Source: Stenopsyche tienmushanensis | Lineage: Eukaryota > Arthropoda > Insecta > Trichoptera > Stenopsychidae | Assembly (NCBI GenBank): GCA_008973525.1 | Contig: WACJ01000046.1 | Span: forward strand, 1,178,001 to 1,242,000 | DNA length: 64,000 nucleotides | Direction of reading: 5' to 3' | Part shown: one piece after another, positions 1-11,088 of the stretch | Position numbering within the stretch: position 1 is the first letter of the stretch | Layout of the letters: every line of letters starts with the position of its first letter | Position numbers and translations under genes: made by a program | The notes under the pieces: model-generated | The model's input: the letters and a program-made list of their open reading frames with translations, nothing else | What the model was told of the DNA's origin: nothing | The model's database searches: none

Positions 1-436
1 ACAAAAATATGTTGTTATTATTGAATTTTCACAAAAAAAATTATGTTAATAGTCATTATATATGGCAAGCCGAACGAACGAAATCATAAAATGGAAAGAT
101 AATATTTGCCGGATATTTCTTCAGCCAATCGTCAAATAATTACCTTTTTAAGTTTCAATGCTCTTTTATAATTCAAATAATTCAAATTTAGAAATAAAAA
201 GGATTTGCGGCAAAGCTTTAAATTGGGAAAAAGAACAAGGTAAATTATTCCAATGGTATGTTTTCCTCGTTATCCAATTTTAAGTAGCTATTTATATCGT
301 TTAATATGGAGGAACGCATATCCCTAGGGGTACGTTGAATTATTACTTGGATTATTAACGATATAACATGCCTCGTATTTTTTACATTTACGGGAGAGAA
401 ATATTGTAATTATTGAATACTAAAAAAGTTTCTATA
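1..436. other. AT-rich noncoding stretch
   Basis: No open frame of note and no recognisable repeat. The sequence is simple AT-rich DNA up to the start of the hAT-like repeat. Confidence 0.5.
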
Positions 437-630
437 TCAACGCATTATAGCTTTTAAGCTTATGTAGTCTGTGGACCTCCTATTGAGCCAATTTTTTTTC
501 GCGGACCCCCCCTTGAACAAATTTTACTCCATCCCAAAATTTTACGTCGTTCTTGAGACTTAATTTTTCAGACAAACAAACAGGCTTCGCGTAACCCCAG
601 GGATCCGAATATTCAAGTTTAAAAACTGTT
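437..630. mobile_element. Degraded hAT-type MITE, copy 1
   Basis: The stretch reads like a worn version of the element at 34321-34570. Both share an inner-left segment (AAGCTTATGTAGTCTGTGGA here, AAACTTATGTAGTCCGTG there), then an A/T tract with TTTTTTTTCG and GGACCCC. Both also share a TTAATTTTTCA block and end with GGATCC followed by AGTTTAA-AACTGTT. The outer terminal repeat has decayed, so the exact ends are uncertain and I could not confirm an 8-bp target duplication. There is no coding capacity. The hAT assignment comes from the better copy. Confidence 0.55.
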
Positions 631-2086
631 TTCCTGTAGGATCAAATACAATTGATTATGTTTATATATTTTATAAATTGAGAATTCAATTAGAAAATTG
701 AATGATACAAAGAAAATATAACTTTATAAATGTGTCTGATAACCTATAATCTAATTAGAAAAGATCGAATCACAAGGGATGGCTAGTGAATGATATCACA
801 TTTATACAACAGCAACCTTAAAATATCCTCGAAGCTTTCTTATGCTGAAGAAAATTGGCAGAAACCTTACATATTATTTGGAATACTTCCAAGTGATATT
901 GTTTATGCACCGCGCAGTCATTACAGATTCTTCCATATGGATACAATGAACACAAATTTGTTTTATTTTGGTTTTACTTAAAATACACTTGAACGAGAAA
1001 TATTTAATTATGTATTGTCATAATCGGAAAATAAACAGATTATAAAATTTAAAACATAGAAATATTTCACCTTTCTTCACTTCTTCGGTGTTCAAAGAGT
1101 ATCTCTTTTGGATGACTATGTCTATTTTTAATGGAAATATCCAAAACTACTTCCACTAAGGATGAGTGTATCTTTTAATACATATTTCTTTATATATAAC
1201 TTACTACATACCCAATTGACCATCATCACCAATCGGCTATCTTTCCCTCTTAAACAACGTATTCCAAAATTTAATTTTGTAATATAGAGGTCAAAATGTG
1301 TATAAATTGTAATATTAACACATACCACAATAATTTTAAATAATTAGTTTTCTAATGGATATTAGAAAAAACATTGAAATTACAGACTTTAAAAATATGC
1401 AGTCGTTGTGGCTTAAATCATGACATTATTTATAGTCGATCTTTAAAATATTGCTAAATTTTCAATAACAATTTTGAAAATGTCCGATTGAATTTTAAAA
1501 TTGGATATTACCAATATTTAAATTATATATATATATATTAAAAAAGTTAAAAGGAAATTATTTCCAAGAGAATTATATAGGTATGTATTAAATATCATGT
1601 GTAACAAAATACGATCTCTTTACACATAGTCTATCGTAAAAGCTATTTTCCGTTTGATGTAATCGCTTTCCAGTAATTATAATAGAAGTAACCGATATTC
1701 CAAGTAGTATTTATCACACATCCATAATCCACTCTCATTAGAATTAAGTAGATATTCTACGCTCTCCGACAAGATAGCTCCAGTTTATATAGACACGCAT
1801 ATCCAATTTTCTTCTTTCATGACCCACTGAAGGGCCCTTCTATTGATCGTTTATTTTTATGTTTATTCAATGTAAATTTTCACAATGTGAAAGTGTAAAC
1901 TAGAACAGGTTTTCGATTACCTTTCGCCCTTTCATGCGAAAACTTTCGAATTTTAGGGTTATCCCTACTTTAAGTTAAAATGGCAAAGTTTAGAGAAAAG
2001 ATAATACGACTGGATTTCCAAAGTCATTACTCGAACTTTAAACATCACCCATAGAGGTTGGATGAAGATAGTTTTTTTATAAAGTA
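631..2086. other. AT-rich noncoding stretch
   Basis: Short open frames here have random composition and no recognisable domain. A block at 1075-1110 (TTCAAAGAGTATCTCTTTTG) resembles one at 5440-5477. A short (TA)n run lies near 1525-1540. Confidence 0.45.
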
Positions 2087-2996
2087 CTAGCTGGTACCCG
2101 GCGCGTTGCTGCCACAGAAGAAATAGTTCTAAAAATACCATTTGAAATTTGAAAGAGTTATCTTGTTTAATTAGCAATGATATAAATAATGATATTTTTT
2201 CCGACAATTAATACATTTATTGATATTGAATGATATATAAAGAAAAAAATATTAAAAGCATACATTTTGCTTACTTAATTGTTCTGCTAAGTGCTTTAGG
2301 GTAGAGAATAGTTTTGGCTTTTCCGTCTTTAACAAATACAAATAAATTTCTCTGCTGTCCAACGTGGATTTTATAGATTATTCCGCACACTTGAAGTGCC
2401 TTGTTGATGGTCATTGAGAATGCAAGTCCAACGGGGAGCTGCAGTCGTCTCTTATCAAATTGCACGTCGGTGGGAATGAGCACATCTTCTCCTTTCGACT
2501 TTCCATTAAGAATATATAGTTGTTTCGATGATATTCGGCATCAATTTCTTCATAGTGAGTCTTGTTCCAATTTGTAAGGTGGCACATCAGGAAGATCTGA
2601 CGAATTTAAAAACTCGATTGGATAGTTAGTAACTTGGTCTGCATTCATGGCGCTATCAATCGATTTGTAGGTAACAAAATCATTTGCAATTTGTTATTGT
2701 ATTGTGTGGTTGATTGTATTGACGTCGGTGTTTTCTGCTGCCAAAATAGCATGTTCGCAAAGCCAATAATGATTTTTATAATTACTAAAAATCTGCGGAA
2801 AAACTTTCTGAATGAGTAAATCGATGGATGGCACAACAACGCAAAAGTTCGATGGAAATGAAATAAACTTGGTAGCATCAACATGCACTTTTCCTTCACC
2901 AATGTTCAATAGTCGTTTTAAAAATGTGGCTGCCGACGCATCACGCTACAAATGTACCCGCATATTTGTCTTTAATGTCAGTTTTCGCACGTCTCT

Positions 2997-3004
2997 CCAA
3001 AGAT
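2997..3004. repeat. Target-site duplication CCAAAGAT, left
   Basis: It matches 3252-3259 exactly and flanks the nested hAT MITE. Confidence 0.85.
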
Positions 3005-3251
3005 CAGTGGTGTAGTGGGGCGGGGGCGCGTGGGGTCGGCGCTCCCACACTTTTTTCTAAACGATTTGGAAATTTTGCATAATATATATTGTAATTTTTA
3101 AAAAAATATTTTAACTTAAATTGGTTAAATTTAAAAACGTTTGGTTGGAAACTTGGTGCGAAAATTGTATCACTGCTGATAGGGGAGGGGGTACTGAAAT
3201 ATTATAATTAATCAGCGCTCCCAGACTTTTTTACTTAGCACTACATCACTG
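3005..3251. mobile_element. hAT-type MITE nested in the Helitron (247 bp)
   Basis: The insert is flanked by identical 8-bp copies of CCAAAGAT at 2997-3004 and 3252-3259. It begins CAGTGGTGTAGTG and ends CACTACATCACTG, giving imperfect inverted termini of the CAGTG type. An 8-bp duplication with CAGNG termini is characteristic of the hAT superfamily. Removing it rejoins the helicase reading frame across LW and RDV. Inside, a near-identical segment GCGCTCCCA-ACTTTTTT occurs twice in direct orientation, near 3039 and 3212. There is no coding capacity. Confidence 0.88.
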
Positions 3252-3259
3252 CCAAAGAT
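3252..3259. repeat. Target-site duplication CCAAAGAT, right
   Basis: It matches 2997-3004 exactly. Confidence 0.85.
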
Positions 3260-3842
3260 GCGATGCTTTGAGGCAAGAATCAGCTGGTGTCGATGAAAGC
3301 ATCACCGGAAGAGGTTGTCGAAAGTCGCCACATAATAAAATTAGAGCGCCACCAAACGGTTTTGCATTTGATCGTAAGTCTTTAAGAGTTCGATCAAGCA
3401 TTGCATTCGTCCCAGATAATCCCCTTGCAAATTTTCAAAACTTTAGCTATGTCAGAAACTTTAGGAATGTTACATGTCAGAGCTTCCAATAAATGCATAT
3501 CTAATGGCAATTTGAATGCCGAATGCGCTGTTCGTCTACCATCTAATAATGTTGCCGCAATACCTAATGAAGCAAGAGCTAAAGCAATTCTATTTTGAGA
3601 TCGAATGTGAGCCAATAGTAAAGTGATGAGATACGTTTTTCCAGTACCGCCAGGCGCATCAAGGAAGAACAGATCATTTGTAATTGTATCGTAGGTCAAT
3701 TTTTGTTCCGCAAGCAAAAGTTGTTCCTTTGCTTCGACAAATGCATCCAAATCATTAGCATTGTACTGCTGTTCAAGTGCAGAACGAATTCTTGTTGAAT
3801 GAATTCTTTGATGTTGATGGTTAAGCAAATGTCTTCGATTTC

Positions 3843-3875
3843 GATCAGAGCTTGATTGAAAATCAAGCTCTGATC
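3843..3875. repeat. Perfect 15-bp hairpin
   Basis: GATCAGAGCTTGATT and its exact reverse complement are separated by three bases (GAA). The hairpin lies just upstream (minus strand) of the helicase fragment, at the point where similarity to the helicase stops. It may mark the edge of the internal deletion in the Helitron. Confidence 0.7.
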
Positions 3876-4620
3876 AAATCAAATCAATCGTCAACATATT
3901 GTTATTAAATAAAATAATTATTCATTTGATTCTTGTTTTTTATTTTTTAAATTAAATTTAAATTCAAATCTGGTTAGGTTAGGTTTGTTTGTTTTCATTG
4001 TGTCGAAATGAAGGCGTTTTCAATTTACCAATAAATTTGCCCCTCGTTAACAGGATTTAACCTTTATCCATTTTACACTGGGATGCAATCTGTAATCGTA
4101 ATGAATATCATATTGAAATGCAGCAATATTCAAATCAACATGTACTTTCGATTCTCGTTGCACGTTGGTCGTCTGATTTTTTATCGGATAGCACTCAAAC
4201 GTACTTTTTCGGTTGTTACGTACGTGAATAAGCGATGAATGAAATGAAGCATTTTAAAAGTGCTTGCGATAAATAATTTGGATATAATTGACTCACGCCG
4301 ATGGATAACCTGCAAATGACATTGACGTTTGACGTATGTGTTGTATGTGACGACGACACGACGCCTCCTACTGCAACTTGTAGGTACTATATACCTATAG
4401 CCTTAGCAACGCATAATCTCAAACACGTCAGAATCAACAACTTTCACACATTAAGTTTTGAATTAAAAATCTACTGTAAGTTAATTGTACTATGCCTATG
4501 TCACCCCCTGATCCCTTGGCAATAAGTGGACCAAGTTTTGTCTCAATCCGATGAACGCGCATATCAACCCATTTCGCCCGAGCATTAGACGGGAAACGCA
4601 ACTTATTTTTATATATTAGA

Positions 4621-5587
4621 TCATCGAGGGGTCAATCCTGTGTGTATTTGGAGCCATTCAGTGTTGTCGCATTTAATACATATAATACTCGGGCGGAGTT
4701 TCTTTTTTGTATAAATCTACCAAGGGAAGGTCCCACATAAAGCGGCAGAATGAGAAACCGTCCTAAATCTTGTTGCTAACCCAGATGAAATCGATGTAAG
4801 AAATGAGCATGGCGGTAAGATATTGTGTGTCTTACTTGGAACTTTGCCCTGTAATTCTCTAGCGAGATTTGTGCTTATAGATTAGAGAAATTGAATTACT
4901 TTTGGTTGATTGCTTGAAATTATGCTGCCAGTGTTACGTGCTTGTTTTGGCAATATTTTACATAATGTCTCAACCGATGCCCTTTGATAGCACAATTATT
5001 TTTAAAATGTAGAATTGGTATTGAGAGTAATTTGATTTTATGAGGGAAAATACCACGTTAAAAATGCGTAGCGCGTGTTATTATCATTGAATTTAAATTT
5101 TCCTTGAAAATTATAGTTTTAGTTTATAAAATAATTCATTTTGTAGATTTAATTTCTATTAAAATATTTCGCTTAATTATCTCATACGAGATAGATATAA
5201 TTCCAAGAAATTTTTAGTTTAGATATATTTAAATATATATTTGCTTGCAGTTGCTATATAACATATTTAATTAATAAGTGAACGGGAATAATATAATACT
5301 ACTCATTTGTATTTCACACCACTTAAAATCCACAACAAACCAAAAAATTATTTCACACAGAAGGTTCGAAATATCAGATAGAGTAAAAAATTTTCGAATT
5401 AGTTCTCACTTTTCTTCTGTCAACTTAATTTTCGAGGTTTTTTCACTTTTTCAATGTTCAAAGAGAATCTCTTTGAGATTTTTTTATTAATATTGAAGTA
5501 GAAAATAATTTGGTATATTTGTTAAAACTCACATTGGCTAACAAAAGCCTGAACCTTTGCAGACATACAAACATTGGTCCATTTTTT
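4621..5587. other. AT-rich noncoding stretch
   Basis: No recognisable gene. It contains the second copy of the short block also seen at 1075-1110 (here 5440-5477, TTCAAAGAGAATCTCTTTGA). Confidence 0.45.
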
Positions 5588-5801
5588 TAAAAATAATTTT
5601 GCCTCTCAAATGCCAAGAAACGCGATCGGATACTTGTTTTTCTAACGTTTTAACTTACTTATCAATATAAAAACACGAAACGCATAAATCTTATAAACAC
5701 CCAATACATATGTATATGTTTATATAATTTTAATTACTTAAAATGTTATAAAATGGATTTTCGATCGCGTTATTGAGAGGCAAAATTGTATTTTAATTTT
5801 T
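5588..5801. mobile_element. Palindromic MITE with about 70-bp inverted arms
   Basis: The arm at 5588-5660 (ATTTTGCCTCTCAA...ACGCGATCGG...TCTAACGTTTTAA) reappears, in reverse complement and with some mismatches, at 5732-5801. The shared blocks ATTTTGCCTCTCAA and ACGCGATCG make this clear. The roughly 70-bp centre has no coding capacity. No transposase is associated, so the superfamily is unknown. Confidence 0.6.
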
Positions 5802-5912
5802 ATCTCTAACCAATATTTCAAGCCCCACAATCGAGATAATTTTAAGGATTAACTGAATGGACTGTTTACTAATATGAACCCGATAAGTGGTTTTAAATAT
5901 CGGATAGAAGAG

Positions 5913-6020
5913 AAAAAAATTAAATCTAATTTTGCCATCGAAACCGCGTTTTCTACCGTTTTAAGTAATTAAAATCATATAAACAACACTCGCGTTAATC
6001 TTAAAAACTCAATATATATA
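5913..6020. repeat. Partial direct copy of the MITE left half
   Basis: TAATTTTGCC-TCGAAACCGCG and TTTCTACCGTTTTAAGTAATT match the arm at 5588-5660 in the same orientation. The following interior (ATAAACA, CGTTAATCTTA-AAACTCAATA) also follows the centre of that element. It is a second, truncated or tandem insertion. Confidence 0.5.
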
Positions 6021-8449
6021 TTATCATCAAATCAGCAACCTCAAAAGCACAGCTCAATTCCTAAAATTAAGTTCAGTTTCTTTGATGGCTAGAATCCATC
6101 GTGGGCGTAGTTACATAATTTTCTCAGACTTGATGCCATATTATTATACAGTCCGGGTAAACACGGTAGGATTGAATCAGAATTACATAGTTCGCGAGTC
6201 CCTGGCTTTCGAGGCTTTTCAAGCTATTACCGCACCAGCCGGAGCATCTTACGTTTGTTCTGAGCAATGTAATGATATTACCACCACCGACACCACTCAC
6301 ATATCCTGACAATGGGGTGTGCTGATGATTCAAGAGGAATACATCCCCAGACAAGTTTTTGGCGAAAACGAGACGAGAGCGGAGTTCCGCACACATTGTC
6401 GACAGATGTGTGAATTTTTTTATTATCCCCCATTATTTTGACAAACAACATTGTCTTCCGGTTTCGGATCCCCCAAAGACACTTATGCGACACAAAAATG
6501 CCTGTAGAAGCGTAATTTCACTAGAAAATTTGTTTCGAAATGTCTGCATGCTGAAGGATCGATGCTGGACAAATATTACATTTTCAAATTACGCCTTTGT
6601 TTTGAACCCTTAATACAACAGGAAAAAATTATATGATTTTCTATCGGACATTTTCCTATGAGGAAAAAATAGCTTAAGCTCGGGGATTTGTCAAAAGAAG
6701 CTTACCGACCGGAGAAAGCGTTCAAAAGTTTGTTTTTCCCTGTGAGAAAAAAATGTTATGGTAGGCTTTCGGAGCGACAAAGCCTAGGGCCATTGAAGGT
6801 CTTAAATTGGCATGGCATCCCCTTCCAATTAAATCGATTTCCGAATCACATTTCTATTATGTATAAAACTAACCAAATTTATAACCCCAACATTGTTTTT
6901 GAAAGTAGAAAAGCTCTCACGTAAATCACGAAGAAAAAGCACCAATTTAAATTTACGACGTCGATGAAAAAAAAATGTAATATAAAATTTCATCTAATTT
7001 TTATTCGAAGAGCTTTATTGATACTCTGTTATTCGTTAATGGTCATTATGACCCTTTCATTTAAAAAAGAGAATCTCAAATATTTTTATCTCTCAGATAG
7101 AACCTTCAAATAAATCAACCTAGACATTAACCCCCCATTTCAGCACTGTTAATAACAAAAAGAATGTTGTGCGTCTGTGAACATTTAGTTTAATTTCAAT
7201 GTCATTTTTAATTAATACCTATTTAAATTTCAATGTATATATAGTCTTTTAAATGTGGTTTTGAAATAGAAAAATATTATACTCCAAAAGAATAAATAAA
7301 TACATTTTTTTTTCATATAATCGTTAATACTTTACTCTTATAATGTTAACCTTCTGCAATAATTGTTATTAAAATTTCTTCAAATTCAAGATATTATCCA
7401 AAATATGCTTATTATTAAGCATCTTATAATAATAAATCGTATATAAGTATATTTCAAATATAGGATCTTATTTGGGATGAGCTATATCTCAAATATTATA
7501 TAGAAATCCCATAAATACCTACAGCCCCCCGCATATTTTTTTATGGAGTGAAATCGAACGACTTATCTCTACACAGGGTGGCGTTTTTTTATTCATCGGA
7601 GGCTTAGTGATGAATCAGTGCGGAAATTAAAATGGATTACAGACCGAAACAAAATGAAGGTCTTGAACGGTCTGGTCATCCCAAACATAAACAATGAATG
7701 TATTGTCTTACTGGAAGGGGCACTTTCATGTTTCACGGCATACAAAACAAAAGGGTCCCTATCTGTTTTACTGGAAGCCCCCCCCCCCCTTTATTTGGCT
7801 TACAAAGGCTCACCACCCCCACAATAATCTATCAAAGATGTTTGTTTACCTATGGGTAATGGAATATTACGTCATATTAATAATGTTCATGCTCTGGTCG
7901 GGATGAGCGACGAAGATTGGACATGATTTGTTTTCACAGCGAGTCAAAGATTGGACAACGCCGCCGAGGGTATAAAGTTTCTCAGGAATATCGTACAGGA
8001 TCGCAATAATTATCTTCAAGCCTCTATTTTCCTTTATGAAGGACGACAACCTTATCGATTTCGTATTTGTGATGTTAATTAAATATGTAATATATACACT
8101 TCCTTCACTTCCGCGCGCTCTAGACGAAAAACAAGATATCATATCTAACGATGTTTTTATGATTCAAAGTTTACCAATGGATCTTATCCAACTGACTACA
8201 TCCAAATCTACTATTAAATTTCATTAACGAGTTATTTTAGAACATTTATCACTTATGCCATGGTAACAATAGACACATAAGAACACAAAAATATCGATCA
8301 AATCAATATATTTCATTACTATATATATATAAAAAAGAACTATCATAAAGCATTGGATCTAACTTTTTATCTAGAAAAAATGATAAAAAATAGAAGTCAA
8401 AGGATTTTCGCTTGTAATATATTATGCACGGAAGAGAAAACCTGTCTTC
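6021..8449. other. Noncoding stretch with a poly-C tract
   Basis: Several open frames of 60-90 codons overlap on both strands with no domain and are best read as chance. A C12 tract lies at 7778-7789. A motif TTACTGGAAG occurs twice (near 7709 and 7768), each followed by C or G-rich sequence and then GGC-TACAAA, suggesting an old tandem duplication. Confidence 0.4.
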
Positions 8450-8830
8450 ATGGGCTCTATCCTTTATAAAAAATAAGCGTCCCGTGCTACCGGATCTGAT
8501 GAATAGGCGATAGTAACTTTTCGCAGCCTTATCAGCTTGTTCGAGGACTCGTATGGCACAGGACCTTAACAGATTTCGATCCCATTGTCATCCAGGACTC
8601 GAAAACCATCCCGCGATTAAGACGCACATCAAATACACGACCGAACACTCCTGCGGTGACCGCCCATGGGTAGTTCGACTGGATTCAAGATTGAATCCGC
8701 TGAATGGGTCCAGAGTGATTATACAAAGACGTGATGGAGTGTGGAAGGCCGATCAGACCCTAAGATTGGAGATATTTTAGTCTGATGGGGTTTTGAGAGA
8801 TCGATGGCGAGCCTTTGACGAGATATCTCT
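8450..8830. other. GC-richer patch with an unrecognised 75-codon open frame
   Basis: This patch is clearly richer in G+C and CpG than its surroundings. It includes an ATG-initiated frame at 8553-8780 (+) that matches no family I know. The protein would be basic and polar, with no signal peptide or membrane segment. I saw no supporting splice site or neighbour. It could be an exon, a fossil repeat or a conserved noncoding element. Confidence 0.25.
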
Positions 8831-9999
8831 TTTATTGTGAAAAAATGTATTCAAAGGCACTTTTGAAGTACGATTTTGCTGAAGCCTTTACAGTATCTTA
8901 ATCTCTTCGCAATTTTATAAATTGGATATGCGTATAATATTAATTGAAAACTTTTTTTATTTTAAAAAATAATAAACATATTTGAAGTTGTCAAATCGAA
9001 AATCATAATCATCAATATTTTGATTGGTATATTTATTTTTTATTTATACACCAACCATGACATCAATTAAGATATATACCCTTATGTATTTGATAATAAC
9101 CACCTTTTTTAAATTACAAATGATAAATCTGAGTATTTGATAATTTTTGATCTTCAATATCCTTGAATAATTATGATGTATTGCAATATAATAGTTGTAG
9201 GTAGTCTCGAAATTTAGCGGTTAAACTTATTTTAGAAAATTTACTTATTTTAGGTTTAAATATATAGAAGGTATGGTTAGAATACTTATTTTTAAAAATG
9301 TAATACCTAAAAAACTATATTAGAGTAATTGGGAATGATTTCGTAAAAGGAACTGCAGAAGATAATTAAAATTTAAATATAGGCTTTGATATTTGATATT
9401 GACATTTGAAATTTAAATGATGTGGAAATATGATCTGCATAATATATTTCTCAATTATCAACATCTTGATGAAAGATGACAATATCAGTATTACAGAAAT
9501 ACTCTATATATTATGATTTGTAAAGATATTATCCTTAATTTCAATAAAAAACGTTTGCTTACGTTGATGAAAATTTTCATTGGAAAGAGAATTATATCAA
9601 AATTTAAACATAGTTTAATTACTTATTTATACTCTATTGCTTGTTAATTAAGCATAAAAGCTCTTCATAACTCAGAAGCATATTTTTTATTGTAGATTTA
9701 ATGAAATGTTATTACTGTGTATACTAAGCGACACCAATCAATATTGAATGACTTTTTATGGCCACGATTGAATCATATTGATGTATCTGATGTCTATTTC
9801 CAGAAAAATAACGATATACTCTATATAGAGAGACCCTGCTATAATCAAACATTTTTATATTGACTTTTTCCTTGTATAATCGCCGCTTTTTAGCGACGGT
9901 CCCTCCTATAATCGGTAATTATGTTTTAGTTATAATATTTAAGAGATAAGACCATACTTTTATAACTGTCGAAGCATTTATCATTAACTTAATCGATTC
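8831..9999. other. AT-rich noncoding stretch
   Basis: There is no gene. At 9818-9919 the sequence carries CCTGCTATAATC and CCTCCTATAATCGG about 70 bp apart, with a small GCCGCT/AGCGACGG hairpin between. It may be a transposon remnant. Confidence 0.4.
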
Positions 10000-10070
10000 A
10001 CACCATGAAAAACCATGTTCAAATGGCTTACAACGGTCCAATAAAAGGGATTGCTAAAAGCCACTTTTAA
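10000..10070 (+). repeat. SINE body fragment (family B)
   Basis: AACCATGTTCAAATGGCTTA, AACGGTCCAATAAAAGGG and ATTGCTAAAAG match the 3-prime part of the tRNA-headed repeat at 53861-54010, which has ACGGTTCTATAAAAGGGATT and GTTAAAG. The head is missing or too worn to see. Confidence 0.5.
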
Positions 10071-11088
10071 AACTGACAGTAAACACATGTGTCAGTATTT
10101 TAATCACATAAAATAAATGTAAATGTCATTTGTCGGCAAAATATAGTAAATTGAATTAAAATAATATACTCGTGTTTCTCATCGAAAATTGACATTCGTT
10201 TCAAAATTATTGTATCGTTATAGTGGAATACTAATTTAAAAAAATGTATGATAACAATCGCTTCAGTATAATAGTCGTTATCTGAAATACTCAAAAACTT
10301 AATGAGCGACCCGATATAAAATAAATTTAGCAATTCAGATTCAATTATTATCTCGTTTGCACTTAGCGAAATGAATTTCACCACAAAACGTTTAATGAAA
10401 ATTAGATAGTAACAATTTTAATCGGGTAACCGAAATTTTCATCTCGGCCTCGTTGACGCCGTTGTTTCGGATACCAATTAATTTTCATGAAAATCATCTT
10501 GATTCGTTTACATAACAAAAGGTGGAACCGAAGGCATTCGCGGCAGGCATAATATTTCCCGGTGGGGGGCCCACACCCCCACATCGCATATTACCAGATA
10601 AAGGGTTCACCCCTAATACCTTTTCGGAAATAATAGACTCGGTCAGGTCAGGGGATATTTCGCGATTTCTTCCCTCTAGGCTTCAAAGGACCCCATTGTC
10701 TGCGTCTCGGTATTTTTTTCACTTATCTTCGGGAAGTTTTTCCACGGTCGTTACGGTCACTTCAGCCTCTTTGTTGGCAAAATTTAAGTGCGTCCGCTAA
10801 AAAGCGCCGCGCGAAAATCAATACGCCCCCCCCCCCCTATTCCTGGAACTCATTGTGTTGGTGATTGAATTCAGTGAATATCATTTATTTTTATCGCCGT
10901 TGATAAATTTCTTGTTGTATATAAATACTCTAGACGAGAGTACTTCCTAAAATAGAATAAAACATTTTCAATGGAGCCACTTAGCATAAGTGCCCAATGA
11001 CACTCGAATACTTGAATTGACTTGGCCATCATCAATATTTGTAAACAATATTGATTTATAAGACTAGTAAAATAATTATTTTTAAAAG
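10071..11088. other. Noncoding stretch with a GC-richer part and a C12 tract
   Basis: The 10430-10860 part is richer in G+C, with CCCGGTGGGGGGCCCACA near 10559 and a C12 run at 10826-10837. A 92-codon frame across it has low-complexity composition and no recognisable domain. Confidence 0.35.

Larger units (their letters stand above)
2271..3828 (-). pseudogene. Helitron Pif1-like helicase remnant
   Basis: In intact Helitrons the Pif1-type superfamily 1 helicase unwinds DNA during rolling-circle transposition. On the minus strand from 3828, the first 144 codons carry the Walker A motif FFLDAPGGTGKTYLI, an ALASLGIAATLL-GRRTAHSAF block and Walker B IIWDEC. A frame change follows, then [25 protein letters not shown] and LPV. 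After the nested hAT insert (3005-3251) the frame resumes with KTNMRVHL, GEGKVHVD, FPSNFC, YKNHYWLCEHAILA, ENTDVNTIN and, after a stop, VTYKSID and NYPIEFLNSSDLP. The last open part (2483-2271) has LIPTDVQF, RLQLPVGLAFSMTINKA, NLFVF and YPKAL. Stops, frameshifts and loss of the QGQSL segment in the TINKAQGQSL motif make it non-functional. The family identity is firm by motif order. Confidence 0.88.
2087..4620 (-). mobile_element. Helitron, 2.5 kb, decayed, both ends readable
   Basis: Read on the minus strand, the element begins with TC at 4620-4619, in the context A|TCTAATATATAAAAATAAG. It ends with CTAG at 2090-2087 followed by T. This matches the Helitron rule: insertion between A and T, 5-prime TC, 3-prime CTRR, and no target duplication. 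The 5-prime start closely resembles known insect Helitrons (TCTATATATATAAAAATGA type). The interior holds only the C-terminal helicase part of a RepHel protein in several frames; I saw no Rep (HUH) nuclease domain, so this is an internally deleted fossil. A hAT MITE is nested at 3005-3251. The 5-prime 740 bp (3880-4620) appears to be leader sequence. Confidence 0.85.

Noticed and set aside
3401..3598. Plus-strand frames over the helicase region (also 3268-3492, 2634-3015)
   Set aside because: These are antisense shadows of the Helitron helicase fossil on the minus strand.
3966..3985. GGTTAGGTTAGGTTTG, telomere-like TTAGG units (also near 46338)
   Set aside because: Only two to three units each and interior position. 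Such short runs are common in insect DNA and do not mark a telomere.
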